Below, piece after piece: positions 1 to 8,830 of a stretch of 64,000 nucleotides of DNA (within the stretch, counting starts at the first letter, position 1; each line of letters starts with the position of its first letter). The stretch lies in NCBI GenBank assembly GCA_900546345.1, contig URCI01000006.1, positions 33,333 to 97,332 of the forward strand. The letters run 5' to 3'. The notes under the pieces were generated by a model. That model was not told the DNA's origin. It worked only from the letters and a program-made list of their open reading frames with translations, and ran no database searches. The DNA is from an uncultured Prevotella sp. GTDB lineage: Bacteria; Bacteroidota; Bacteroidia; Bacteroidales; Bacteroidaceae. Made by a program: the position numbers and the translations under genes.

Positions 1-620
1 AACGTCAGTTGGCTGCTCTTCGGAAGTTGGTGCGCTTCACGGCTTTCCTCTCTTTTCCCTTGCTGCTGGGCTTTGGACTCGTGGCAAAGGAGTTTATTGT
101 GCTGACCATCACCGCCAAGTGGCTGGCCAGTGCACGTCTGTTGCAGATACTTTGCATCGGAGGTGCCTTTCTGCCATTAGGCTCTTTGCTTTCGAGTTTC
201 ATTATCAGTGAGGGTAAATCAGGGGCTTACCTTTGGAGCACAGTGCTGCTGTGCCTCGTACAGATTGGGATGATGTTTCTTGCCTACCGTTGGGGAGTAA
301 CGCTGATGGTAGTCTGCATCGTCATTATCAACATCGTTTGGACGTTTGTATGGTTTGGCCTGGTGCATCGTTTGGTCGCTTACAGTCTGATGATGTTTCT
401 CAAGGATTTTGTTCCATTTATGCTTGCAGCCCTTGGCACGATGATTGCTACTTCTGTGGTGACGATGTCTATCACCTCGCTGTGGTTGCTGTTGCTCGTA
501 AGAATATTTGTGGCAACTGTTATTTATTATGCTGTGATGCGGCTGGCACGTGTGAAGATGCTGACAGAGTGTCAGCAGTTTCTTCTGTCCAAAATTAGAA
601 AACATCCACATAAGAAATGA
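1..620 (+). CDS. Polysaccharide flippase (Wzx/MATE-like), C-terminal part
   Basis: The frame is open to the window edge, so this is the last ~206 residues of a longer protein and the N-terminal half is missing. What remains is very hydrophobic, with about six membrane segments and a basic C-terminal tail (KIRKHPHKK). The first visible stretch (RKLVRFTAFLSFPLLLG, then a conserved AKEFIVLTITAKW) matches the middle of polysaccharide-export flippases of the MVF/Polysacc_synt superfamily. Such proteins move undecaprenyl-linked repeat units across the inner membrane. It overlaps the following glycosyltransferase by 4 bp (ATGA), so the two are translationally coupled and likely act on the same glycan. 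The specific substrate cannot be read from the sequence. Confidence 0.8.
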   Translation, partial: RQLAALRKLVRFTAFLSFPLLLGFGLVAKEFIVLTITAKWLASARLLQILCIGGAFLPLGSLLSSFIISEGKSGAYLWSTVLLCLVQIGMMFLAYRWGVTLMVVCIVIINIVWTFVWFGLVHRLVAYSLMMFLKDFVPFMLAALGTMIATSVVTMSITSLWLLLLVRIFVATVIYYAVMRLARVKMLTECQQFLLSKIRKHPHKK

Positions 621-1948
621 TGAAGGTTGCGGTCTATGTAGATAATGGTGGATCTTGGCAATGTGATTGTACGTCCATCGAGCAAGGCAATCCCGGTATG
701 GCAGGAACGCCCTATGTGATGAATCTCATCGGTGTGTTGCTGCAACGGCGGGATAATGACATAGAATCGGTGTTGCTGACACATGTCGACGGACATTATG
801 CCGATGATGTGCATACGACAACGGTAGGCAGTCTGGCCGGGGCGATGAGCTATGCTGAAGCACACAACTATGATTTTCTGGTTTTTAAGCATTATGAACG
901 GTATGAAGATGCTGTGTGGACCCAATTGCGGGCCTGTCATTTTCATACACGCTTTGTCATCCACTGCCATAATTTTGTGTCGTGTCGCATGCTGAGAGCT
1001 TATGCCCGTCTGTCTCGTGTTGCCCGACTGGTCACTGTGGGACGTGAGCAGATGGACTTGTATCGTGACCACGCTGCCTTCAGGAAGTCAGACTATATCT
1101 TCAACCCTATTGACATGCCGAGCCTGACGACGTCAGCGATGGGCGATGTGCCTTTTGCACAGCGAAACCATCGTGTTGCCTATATGGGTGCCCTGATAGC
1201 TCCTAAAGGCTTTTATGTGTTGGCGAAGGCATGGAAGAAAGTGCTGAAAAAGGTGCCGGATGCGGAGCTGATCGTGCTAGGCACGGGCCGGCTCTATGGT
1301 GGAAACGCAGAAACAGGGCCGCTGGGTGTGGCTGACCGTGCTTTTGAAGAGCGGTTCCTTCCATGGTTGTCTGACGATCAAGGACAACTGCTGCCTGGTG
1401 TGTATTTTTTAGGAATCAAGGGTGGGGAAGAGAAGCGACACTTACTGCAATCGGCGAAAGTGGGTGTACCCAACCCTACCGGCAACTCCGAGACCTTTTG
1501 TGTCTGTGGTGTGGAGATGCAAATTGCAGGAGAACGGTTGGCGGCGATTTGTTGTGAAGGCTTTCTTGATACTTGCTTCAATGCGTCTTTCTTCCGTTAT
1601 CCTCATCAGTTGGCACGTACTATCATTCGAGAACTGAATAACACTGAAGAACTCTCGGCAGATGTGTTGCAACGTATCAACGAGGTATTTTCTCAGGAAA
1701 CGGTGATACGGGACTGGGAACGATTGTTCCACCAAGTTTTGTCAGGGGAAGACGGCAGTCGTCCTTATTCTCATCTCCATCCTATTTTGCCTTTGGTGCA
1801 TCCATGTTTTCGTATGAAATGGCTTAAGGATAGACTGCGCCGAATGAAGGATTCCTCACATGTGCTGAGTTTGGTGTTGCCCACTGTAGAGACTGTTTGC
1901 TGGCCATGGAATAAGGTGCGGGCTTTTCTTTTCCGTCATGGGGTATGA
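617..1948 (+). CDS. GT4-family glycosyltransferase
   Basis: A 443-residue cytoplasmic protein with the two-Rossmann layout of GT-B enzymes. The C-terminal half carries an MGALIAPKGF segment, a VPDAELIVLGTG segment and an E-x7-E pair at about residues 292-300 (SETFCVCGVE), the nucleotide-sugar site signature of GT4. Signal peptide and membrane helices are absent. It starts inside the stop codon of the flippase (4-bp overlap) and ends 7 bp before the stop of a convergent DUF6080 gene. It probably adds one sugar to the lipid-linked unit exported by the flippase. Donor and acceptor are unknown. The last ~70 residues, rich in Arg and Trp, may be a membrane-contact tail. Confidence 0.85.
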   Translation: MMKVAVYVDNGGSWQCDCTSIEQGNPGMAGTPYVMNLIGVLLQRRDNDIESVLLTHVDGHYADDVHTTTVGSLAGAMSYAEAHNYDFLVFKHYERYEDAVWTQLRACHFHTRFVIHCHNFVSCRMLRAYARLSRVARLVTVGREQMDLYRDHAAFRKSDYIFNPIDMPSLTTSAMGDVPFAQRNHRVAYMGALIAPKGFYVLAKAWKKVLKKVPDAELIVLGTGRLYGGNAETGPLGVADRAFEERFLPWLSDDQGQLLPGVYFLGIKGGEEKRHLLQSAKVGVPNPTGNSETFCVCGVEMQIAGERLAAICCEGFLDTCFNASFFRYPHQLARTIIRELNNTEELSADVLQRINEVFSQETVIRDWERLFHQVLSGEDGSRPYSHLHPILPLVHPCFRMKWLKDRLRRMKDSSHVLSLVLPTVETVCWPWNKVRAFLFRHGV

Positions 1949-1955
1949 CGGGGGC

Positions 1956-3296
1956 TTATGCCAGTAGGAAGCGTAGAAATAAGGTGCCGTTGTAGAAAAA
2001 CAAGAAGATTGCTGTAAACATGATGATGGGTGTCAGCACTTTCTGCTGTCGACTTTGCATCAGTCCCGCTATGGCTATGGCGACAACAGGTAGCCAATGT
2101 GGTGACATGATATATACTTCGTTGAGCGTAAAGCCTAAGACCACATGGATCACCATGTCCACTAGCCACCATGACAAGCAAAGGCAGAAGAAGCGTGAGT
2201 GGCGTTGTTGCCAGCAGCCCATGAGGAAAAGCACGACAACGAGTCCGATGAGCATATATTGCCAAGCATGATGATAGGTGATGAAGATCGGACGGTTTTT
2301 CCAAATATCTTCCAGCAGATGATCCTCGTGCAGCAGGACTGGCTCACCGATCACATTCTCTACGATTGCACTGTCCCGCGGTGTGGACAAATCGAGAAAA
2401 TCTCCGATTACAGGCACATCGGCATGCTTAATGGCGATACTTTTGACGGTTTTCTTATGAAATACTTTATGCTGTCTCCGAGCTTTTTCTGCTGACAGTG
2501 AATCCTTTCTTGCCTGTGCGATTTGCTGTTCGCGTTGTTGGGGCTCCACCCAGATTTTCTGTTGCATGATGCCACAGCCTAGGAGAATAAGGATACTAGA
2601 AAGAAATGCTAAGATGTATTTTTTACTGAAGACCTGACGCCCTTCTGTTGCCAGTGCGGCAAGCATCACTTTGATGCCATTGGTAAGTGTTGTACCGGCT
2701 GTGAAGATGAACAGAAGGGTATAGCGTCCGGCCGTCATCTTACCTTGGCTCGTCAGTGCTTTTCCCGAAAGATAGAGCGTAAGACTCAACAAGAATAACG
2801 AGGGGACGAAATGATCGACAATTCCTGTGGTAACCATCATGTAGCCAAAGCTCATCAGTAGGAAGATAGAGATGTCGGCTTGCCTGCTTTTTAAGGTCAT
2901 AATGTCTGTCAGCACGCGTCTGATCCATAACAACGCATAGAAATAAAGCACGGAGGTCACAGGCTGTAACAGGTAAAGAGCGCAGTTCTTGCCTGTCACA
3001 GTCTTCAGTAGCTGGTTGATTAGGAAAAGGGGATAGTATATGAGGGCTAACAGTGGATGGCGGCCCACTTCATAATCGGGTTGCCAGTCAGAGACCATAG
3101 CATAGGGAATGGGATCAAAACCTGAATACTGATAGCACTTGAAATATTTCCATAAAAACCATCGATGGGTGTTGGTGATGAGGGCGTCGTACTTGATGGT
3201 GATCAGTATGCCGACCGCCGACAATAGCAGAGCCGTGACGAGTGCAAAGTAGCGCTCGTCACGTCGAATGGCAAACAGATGGAGTGAGTTCCTCAT
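1956..3296 (-). CDS. DUF6080-type polytopic membrane protein, paralog 1
   Basis: A 446-residue protein with about 9-11 membrane helices and a charged, Lys-rich loop near residues 245-300. Blocks shared with the two other copies in this window are SGFDP...RHPLLA in the first external loop, VDHF...LYLSG, TTLTNGIK, STPRDSAIVENVIGEP and LNEVYIMSPHW. The first-loop acidic/His arrangement resembles GT-C glycosyltransferases that use lipid-linked donors, but no family member of known function is recognised here; the DUF6080 name is from memory. It lies 165 bp downstream of a GT-A gene on the same strand. Function: unknown, possible polyprenyl-phosphate-sugar transferase. Confidence 0.75.
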   Translation of the reverse strand: MRNSLHLFAIRRDERYFALVTALLLSAVGILITIKYDALITNTHRWFLWKYFKCYQYSGFDPIPYAMVSDWQPDYEVGRHPLLALIYYPLFLINQLLKTVTGKNCALYLLQPVTSVLYFYALLWIRRVLTDIMTLKSRQADISIFLLMSFGYMMVTTGIVDHFVPSLFLLSLTLYLSGKALTSQGKMTAGRYTLLFIFTAGTTLTNGIKVMLAALATEGRQVFSKKYILAFLSSILILLGCGIMQQKIWVEPQQREQQIAQARKDSLSAEKARRQHKVFHKKTVKSIAIKHADVPVIGDFLDLSTPRDSAIVENVIGEPVLLHEDHLLEDIWKNRPIFITYHHAWQYMLIGLVVVLFLMGCWQQRHSRFFCLCLSWWLVDMVIHVVLGFTLNEVYIMSPHWLPVVAIAIAGLMQSRQQKVLTPIIMFTAIFLFFYNGTLFLRFLLA

Positions 3297-3461
3297 GATG
3301 GTGGTCTTAACGAATGAAAAGTTACGGAAAGTTTTCGATCTACGGCGTATCTGTGACGATGTTCAGGCTGAAGATAGCTGGTGCCAGACTCTTGCTACGA
3401 GGAAGATAGTCGGCATAGCGTCACCAGTAACTCGTCTCTGTGTTTTCTCAGATTACTGAGA

Positions 3462-4472
3462 TCATACTTTTTTGCCGAATGTCTTTCTCAATCGGTTGTC
3501 GATGGCCTTGCTAATCGCTTGGAAATGACCATAGCGAAGGTTTAGTACCAGTTCTTCCAAAGAACGCCCTATCTTTACCCAAGGGTGTCCCCATGCATTG
3601 CGAAGGAAGAGGCGATCCTTATAGGCTACGTTGTCGACGACATATCGTGGATGCTTCAGAGGAAAATCTATTTCAAAACGTTTCATGGTAAAGATCTTGC
3701 GAAGTCCATGGGGTGTGGTCTTTTCGCTGGCTGTGTAGTGCGTGGAGTCAGCGGTCAAGCCGATGTTGTTGATGAGGTTGTATTTTGGCAGGATAGCCAA
3801 TCCGTTGTTGAGCACCATACTCGCCCAGAAGATAGTTTCGTAATAGGGTATGCCCGTAGCTTTGTGATGTCGACAGATTGGCAACAGGTCCTTGCGGTCT
3901 TTGTGCTGCCTTACCTTATTTTCGATCAGACTTACAGCGTAAGGATCATCAAGAAACGTGTAGTTACCATCCCAGGTTTCTATGACACGTCGCCAGGAAG
4001 CCCATCCCCAAATGGAGAACGTGGAGGTGAAGAAATAATCGTCGGGTACATCGCCCGACACCTCGTCGGTATTGAATCCCGAGACAAGCCAGACACGGTT
4101 GTCATGCTCATAGCGGTCGAGCATATCTTTACAAAAGGGGAAAAATGACTGCGAAGGCACATCATCATCTTCCAGTACGATGCACTTGTCAACCATGGAG
4201 AATGCCCATCGCTGCGAAAGATATTCCGAAGGATCACAGCCTTGGTTCTTCTCGCAATAGTGTCGCTGTACATCACATTCCCAGTCGATGTTCTCAGCAA
4301 TCTTGCGGCAGGCCATGATGCCCTCCATGTCACGTTCGCCTCTTGGTCCGTCTTGGTAGAGAAAAAGATGACTCGGGCGCGCTTGTCGCACCTGCTCAAA
4401 GACTTGTCCGAATTTCTCGGGCCGGTTGAAGAAGAGCATCAGCACGGCCACATCTGTCTGATATGCTTGCAT
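3462..4472 (-). CDS. GT-A fold glycosyltransferase (DDD motif)
   Basis: A 336-residue soluble protein. The N-terminus (VAVLMLFFNRPEKF) and the acidic metal-binding motif VLEDDDVPS near residue 100 fit an inverting GT-A enzyme of the group often annotated as nucleotide-diphospho-sugar transferase. The aromatic block FSIWGWASWRRV near residue 150 is also typical of this group. The coding start lies 290 bp from the divergent DUF6080/TarI operon, and a -7-like element (TATCTTTG) precedes it. It likely adds a sugar to the same surface glycan as its neighbours; linkage unknown. Confidence 0.75.
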   Translation of the reverse strand: MQAYQTDVAVLMLFFNRPEKFGQVFEQVRQARPSHLFLYQDGPRGERDMEGIMACRKIAENIDWECDVQRHYCEKNQGCDPSEYLSQRWAFSMVDKCIVLEDDDVPSQSFFPFCKDMLDRYEHDNRVWLVSGFNTDEVSGDVPDDYFFTSTFSIWGWASWRRVIETWDGNYTFLDDPYAVSLIENKVRQHKDRKDLLPICRHHKATGIPYYETIFWASMVLNNGLAILPKYNLINNIGLTADSTHYTASEKTTPHGLRKIFTMKRFEIDFPLKHPRYVVDNVAYKDRLFLRNAWGHPWVKIGRSLEELVLNLRYGHFQAISKAIDNRLRKTFGKKV

Positions 4473-4549
4473 AGAGAATACTTTAATGGAAAGCGTCTGT
4501 TAGAGGCTTGTTGCTATTTGTGATTTTACGAATGTATTGGTTATGAATG

Positions 4550-4557
4550 CAAAGATA
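4550..4557 (-). promoter_or_regulatory. Bacteroidetes -7 element for the GT-A gene
   Basis: TATCTTTG read on the minus strand, about 78 bp before the start codon at 4472. It matches the Bacteroidetes -7 consensus TAnnTTTG. No clear TTTG was found at the expected -33 spacing, so only the downstream half is supported. Confidence 0.5.
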
Positions 4558-4725
4558 CACTTTCTTTTTTAATATCTTCTGTTTTCATTCCCTTTATTTT
4601 TCTTCTCTCTTCAGCTTTACTTTATCATACTGTCATATTCCTTGGAGATGTTATGGAAAAATAGTTTTTTTATGAGGAACAAATTTATTAGAAGGATATG
4701 AAGGCTTCACAACAAATATTTTTAT

Positions 4726-4733
4726 TACCTTTG
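4726..4733 (+). promoter_or_regulatory. Bacteroidetes -7 element for the 4763-8830 operon
   Basis: TACCTTTG lies 30 bp before the ATG at 4763 and matches TAnnTTTG. The -33 half is weak. It would drive the run DUF6080, TarI-like, SDR and glycosyltransferase-like gene, whose intergenic gaps are only 4-16 bp. The AT-rich 290-bp divergent region between 4473 and 4762 shows no other structure. Confidence 0.55.
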
Positions 4734-4762
4734 CACTGTTAAGTCCTATTTGCAAAATCGTA

Positions 4763-6109
4763 ATGCGAAACATATTTAAGATAAAGAAAGAGGAGAAATG
4801 GATTGCCATCTTTGCAATTCTGATCTTCGCAGCTCTCAACGCCTTGCTATTCATCAAGTATGGCAAGGGCTTTCTTCATGGGCAAAAGGGTGGCTTTTGG
4901 TTGGTTTTCCATAACCATTTCCGTGTGTCGGGATTCGATGTGTGGTCACTTATCTTCATGTCCTGCCACAAGATTTATTTTGAAATTACACGCCATCCGC
5001 TCTTTGCCATCATCCTTTATCCGTTTTATTGGCTCAACCAGTGGTTGATGCCCGCCACAGGCGTTAACTTCGCTATGATATTCATGGCGTTGCTGCTGGT
5101 AGCGGCGGCATTCTACTCTTTTGTCTTCTTCTACCGTGTATTCCATGAGGTGTTGGAGATGCGACCGTTTGATTCCTTTGTTTTCACCTTATTCTTCTAT
5201 GGCTGTGGTTCGGTGATGACGGCGGTCATGGTACCTGATCATTTTTGTTGGTCGATTTTCCTGCTCTCCATGACGCTTTATCTTTCCGGAATGGGATTGA
5301 AAGAGCACCGCCTGCTGCCTACATGGAAGTTGTCATTGCTGGCTATCTTTACGGGTGGCGTGACGTTGAGCAATGTGGCGAAAACATGGCTGACGGGATG
5401 GTTTGTCAATGGCTGGCGGTTTTGGCGCATGAAGAGTCTTCTTGCCATTGTCGTACTTCCTTGTGCCATATTTGCTGTTTCGTGTCTTTGGCAGATCAAG
5501 ACGATAGAAGAGCCACAATCGAAAGTGGACGTACGCATTGGTGAGAAGAACCTCGCCAAACATCCCGAAATGAAGAAGACAATAGAGAAACATAATCAGT
5601 GGATGGCTACGGTGCGTCATCAACCCATTTCTGACAAGCCATTTCTGAAGTGGATAGACACTTCTACTCCCAAGGGTGAAAGCATCGTGGAAAATCTCTT
5701 TGGTGAATCGATCCAAATGCATACCACCCACACCTTAGGCGATATGTGTGTTGACCGACCTATGATCGTGAAATACGACTATGCTTTTAACTATATCATT
5801 GAGGTGCTCATCGTGTTGCTGTTTGCCGCTGGCATCTTCTTTGGCGTGCGGTCAGGAGAAAAGTTTTTTTGGATGTGCCTCAGTTGGTTTGGTTTTGATA
5901 TGTTCCTACACTTAGTGCTGGGCTTTGGCCTTAACGAAGTGTATATCATGGGGCCTCACTGGCTTTTCATCATCCCCATCTCCATGGCCTACATGCTCAT
6001 GCGGCTGAGAAATCGTGCGCAACTTGGTCTGCGCGTGGTGATCATTTTGCTGACACTCTTTTTGTGGGGCTACAATGGGACGCTGCTAGTCAACTATATG
6101 ATTCACTAA
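4763..6109 (+). CDS. DUF6080-type polytopic membrane protein, paralog 2
   Basis: A 448-residue inner-membrane protein sharing all landmark blocks with the copies at 1956 and 9812: SGFDV...TRHPLFA, VPDHF...LYLSGM, VTLSNVAK, DTSTPKGESIVENLFGE, and LNEVYIMGPHW near the C-terminus. It is the first gene of a plus-strand operon and is followed 13 bp later by a TarI-like cytidylyltransferase. That links this paralog to a CDP-activated building block. The fold and the acidic/His first loop suggest GT-C, but catalysis is inferred only. Confidence 0.75.
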   Translation: MRNIFKIKKEEKWIAIFAILIFAALNALLFIKYGKGFLHGQKGGFWLVFHNHFRVSGFDVWSLIFMSCHKIYFEITRHPLFAIILYPFYWLNQWLMPATGVNFAMIFMALLLVAAAFYSFVFFYRVFHEVLEMRPFDSFVFTLFFYGCGSVMTAVMVPDHFCWSIFLLSMTLYLSGMGLKEHRLLPTWKLSLLAIFTGGVTLSNVAKTWLTGWFVNGWRFWRMKSLLAIVVLPCAIFAVSCLWQIKTIEEPQSKVDVRIGEKNLAKHPEMKKTIEKHNQWMATVRHQPISDKPFLKWIDTSTPKGESIVENLFGESIQMHTTHTLGDMCVDRPMIVKYDYAFNYIIEVLIVLLFAAGIFFGVRSGEKFFWMCLSWFGFDMFLHLVLGFGLNEVYIMGPHWLFIIPISMAYMLMRLRNRAQLGLRVVIILLTLFLWGYNGTLLVNYMIH

Positions 6110-6122
6110 CTAACTATAAGGC

Positions 6123-6845
6123 ATGAAAAATATTGCGGTGATTTTCGCAGGAGGGGCAGGCTTACGAATGCACACAAAAAGTCGCCCTAAGCAATTTTTG
6201 GAACTCAATGGTAAACCTATCATTATTTACACGATAGAGCTCTTTGACAACCATCCACAAATCGATGGTATTGTCGTGGCATGTATAGAGGCGTGGATAC
6301 CTTTCTTGAAGAAACAGCTTCGGAAGTTTGAAATCAACAAAGTCGTTGACATTGTCCCCGGAGGTGCTACAGGACAGGATTCCATCTACAACGGACTTTG
6401 TGCAGCAGAGCGCTATACAGAGGGTAAAGACGCTGTCGTCCTTATCCATGATGGCGTGCGCCCGTTGATCACAGAGGACACCATAACAGACAATATCAAG
6501 AAAGTAACCGAATGTGGGTCTTGCATTACTTGTGTACCCGCCACGGAAACCTTTGTGGTGACTAAAAGCGATGGCACGCTTGACATTCCAGACCGCAAGA
6601 GCTCGTTAATAGCAAGGGCTCCACAAAGTTTCCATCTAATGGATATTATGAGCGCGCACCGGCAGGCCATCAAAGAAAACCGTCACGACTTCATCGATTC
6701 TTGTACGATGATGAGCCATTATGGTTACAAGATGGGTACAATCATCGGCCCAATGGAGAATATTAAGATAACGACACCAACTGATTTCTTTGTCTTGCGT
6801 GCTATGGTGAAGGTGCACGAGGATATGCAGATTTTCGGAATTTAA
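6123..6845 (+). CDS. TarI/IspD-family cytidylyltransferase
   Basis: A 240-residue enzyme of the nucleotidyltransferase fold. It has the CTP-binding GGAGLRM loop near residue 10, the lysine of RPKQF near residue 24, GGATGQDSI and HDGVRP. The block KPIIIYTIE followed by QIDGIVVAC is closer to TarI/Bcs1 CDP-ribitol pyrophosphorylases than to housekeeping IspD; a separate IspD gene at 35804 covers the isoprenoid role. It likely makes a CDP-alditol or related CDP-sugar. Its neighbours, an extended SDR and a LicD-family protein, support a phospho-alditol decoration of the glycan. Substrate is not proven. Confidence 0.75.
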   Translation: MKNIAVIFAGGAGLRMHTKSRPKQFLELNGKPIIIYTIELFDNHPQIDGIVVACIEAWIPFLKKQLRKFEINKVVDIVPGGATGQDSIYNGLCAAERYTEGKDAVVLIHDGVRPLITEDTITDNIKKVTECGSCITCVPATETFVVTKSDGTLDIPDRKSSLIARAPQSFHLMDIMSAHRQAIKENRHDFIDSCTMMSHYGYKMGTIIGPMENIKITTPTDFFVLRAMVKVHEDMQIFGI

Positions 6846-6861
6846 TAGAGGTAAGATCGAT

Positions 6862-7899
6862 ATGAACAGAGTAGAAAAGGAAGATATAGAGACCTTTGTC
6901 AAGCGTTTTCCTCTTGCTCAACGGTTACAGGACAAGCATTTTGTGATTACAGGTGCAACAGGTCTACTGGGACGTTGTTTTGTGAGATGTCTGTTGGCAT
7001 TGAGAAGCCAAAAGAACATTGATCTGCGTGTTACTGCTGTCGTCAGAAACAGAGACAAAGCCATTGACTTGTTTGGTGAGGAATCATCCTATTTGAACTA
7101 CTATATTTATGATTTCTCACAAGAGAAGCCATTCTGTCCGTCTGCTTCTTCTGTTAACTATATCGTCCATTTGGCCAGTCCAACGGCTTCCAAATACTTC
7201 ATCGACAATCCCGTTGAAACGATGAACACTGTCATCAAGGGAATGGATGCTGTGCTACAATATGCCAAGACAGCCACGGCAGAGAGCATCGTGGAGGTCT
7301 CAACGTTAGAAGTCTATGGAACTGTTTTCGATGACAGCGAGGCGCTCACAGAAAAAGATCAGGGATATCTCGATGTCCTCTCTGTGCGCAGTAGTTATCC
7401 GATGGCAAAGCGAGCTGCGGAATGCCTTTGTCTGTCTTATGCCAAGGAGTATGGTGTCCCCGTAAAGGTTGCGAGACTAGCCCAGACATTTGGCGCTGGG
7501 GTTGCAAAAAATGACAATCGGGTATTTGCACAATTTGCCCGCAACATCATTCGTCAACAGCCTATCATTCTGCATACGCGTGGCGAATTGCGACGCTGCT
7601 ACAGCTACAGCATTGATGCTATCTCGGCTATGCTTTATATCTTATTGGATGGACAGGACGGGGAAGCTTATAATGTTGCCAATGAAGAGACCTATATGTC
7701 TATCATGGAAATGGCTGACTATATGTGTGAACACTTTGGGAAAGAATCTAAACCTGTTGTTCAGTTACAGGAAGGGCTTGGTTACTCTCCCACGACCAAG
7801 TTAAGATTGTCGACAGAGAAAATCCGAGGCCTCGGATGGAAGCCCTATTATGACAAATATACAATGTTTGATCGTCTGATAAAATCTTTTAAAGAATAA
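6862..7899 (+). CDS. Extended SDR, NAD-dependent epimerase/dehydratase
   Basis: A 345-residue Rossmann enzyme. The dinucleotide loop is GATGLLG (residues 31-37) and the catalytic pair is Y179-x3-K183 (YPMAK). The HLASPTASKY and NPVETM blocks resemble UDP-xylose synthase and dTDP-glucose dehydratase relatives. It lies 16 bp after the TarI-like gene and 4 bp before the next gene. In Haemophilus Bcs1, a cytidylyltransferase is fused to a reductase that makes ribitol-5-phosphate. This SDR is the longer, extended type, so it may instead modify a nucleotide-sugar. Confidence 0.8.
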   Translation: MNRVEKEDIETFVKRFPLAQRLQDKHFVITGATGLLGRCFVRCLLALRSQKNIDLRVTAVVRNRDKAIDLFGEESSYLNYYIYDFSQEKPFCPSASSVNYIVHLASPTASKYFIDNPVETMNTVIKGMDAVLQYAKTATAESIVEVSTLEVYGTVFDDSEALTEKDQGYLDVLSVRSSYPMAKRAAECLCLSYAKEYGVPVKVARLAQTFGAGVAKNDNRVFAQFARNIIRQQPIILHTRGELRRCYSYSIDAISAMLYILLDGQDGEAYNVANEETYMSIMEMADYMCEHFGKESKPVVQLQEGLGYSPTTKLRLSTEKIRGLGWKPYYDKYTMFDRLIKSFKE

Positions 7900-7903
7900 C
7901 AAT

Positions 7904-8830
7904 ATGCCTTCCTTCCTGCAACGCGCTTATACAAGCCTTTTCAGAGTTTGTGTACGTAAGAATCTGACTCCTTGGATGCATACTTCGCCCAAGCAGCAGT
8001 CTGTCTATGGTGTCTATCATATTTATTGTGAGCGGAATTGGCAGACGATGGTGCACGAACAACTCCAGCGTTGGAAAACCAGCGGCCTGATGCAGGCAAC
8101 CGACCAATTGTTTATCAGTATCATTAGTCTGCACAAAGAAGACATGGAGTTGTTGGAAGAGGAGCTCTCAACGTTGCCGAAAGAAAAAGTACAGATTGTT
8201 TCTTACTCCACTAACCCATTGGCATATGAGTATCCTGCCCTCGACTTTATCTATGCCAAGAGCAAAGAGGAACCGACGGCACTTTTTTATTATTTCCACA
8301 CAAAGGGCATCAGCTACCAATCCCTTCGCAGTGAAGACAGGACATTCCGAAATTTCTATCAAAAGATAGTTTCCTGGCGTCACATGATGGAGTATTTTGT
8401 AATTGACAAATGGCAGGTCGCCATCAATGTGCTGAATGATGGTTATGAAACTTATGGATGTTATCTATTTCCGCCGTTTGTCAATAGCATGTATGCCGGT
8501 AACTTTTGGTGGACGCGGGCAGACTATTTCTGCCAGCTGGATGCGCTGGACAGGCAGACCAAAAATGACAATCGGTTCAAAGCAGAAGAGTGGTTGCTCT
8601 CCAAGTCGCGGAAACCTTTCTCTGCTTTTGACACGGTTGCAGACCTTTATTTCGTAAATATCTCGCCGGCTATCTACTCATCTGAACATCACTCACGGTT
8701 GGCATCATTCCGTTTCTTCTGTATTTACACACTCCGTAAATATCAAAAAAAGTGGTTCGGCTATAGCTACAAGAAACATTGTCAGAAGATGTTTCAGAGG
8801 CTTAAGGCCGAAGAAGCCGAAAGAACCTAA
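7904..8830 (+). CDS. Putative glycosyltransferase, uncharacterised
   Basis: A 308-residue protein with no signal peptide and no clear membrane helix. The motifs FYYFHTKG near residue 130 and AGNFWWTRADYF near residue 203 recur in uncharacterised glycosyltransferases from polysaccharide loci. No classical DxD was identified. The gene is last in the plus-strand operon. Its stop overlaps the stop of the convergent LicD gene by 4 bp. A basic C-terminus (KKHCQKMFQRLK) may contact membrane lipid. The glycosyltransferase role is inferred from motifs and context. Confidence 0.55.
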   Translation: MPSFLQRAYTSLFRVCVRKNLTPWMHTSPKQQSVYGVYHIYCERNWQTMVHEQLQRWKTSGLMQATDQLFISIISLHKEDMELLEEELSTLPKEKVQIVSYSTNPLAYEYPALDFIYAKSKEEPTALFYYFHTKGISYQSLRSEDRTFRNFYQKIVSWRHMMEYFVIDKWQVAINVLNDGYETYGCYLFPPFVNSMYAGNFWWTRADYFCQLDALDRQTKNDNRFKAEEWLLSKSRKPFSAFDTVADLYFVNISPAIYSSEHHSRLASFRFFCIYTLRKYQKKWFGYSYKKHCQKMFQRLKAEEAERT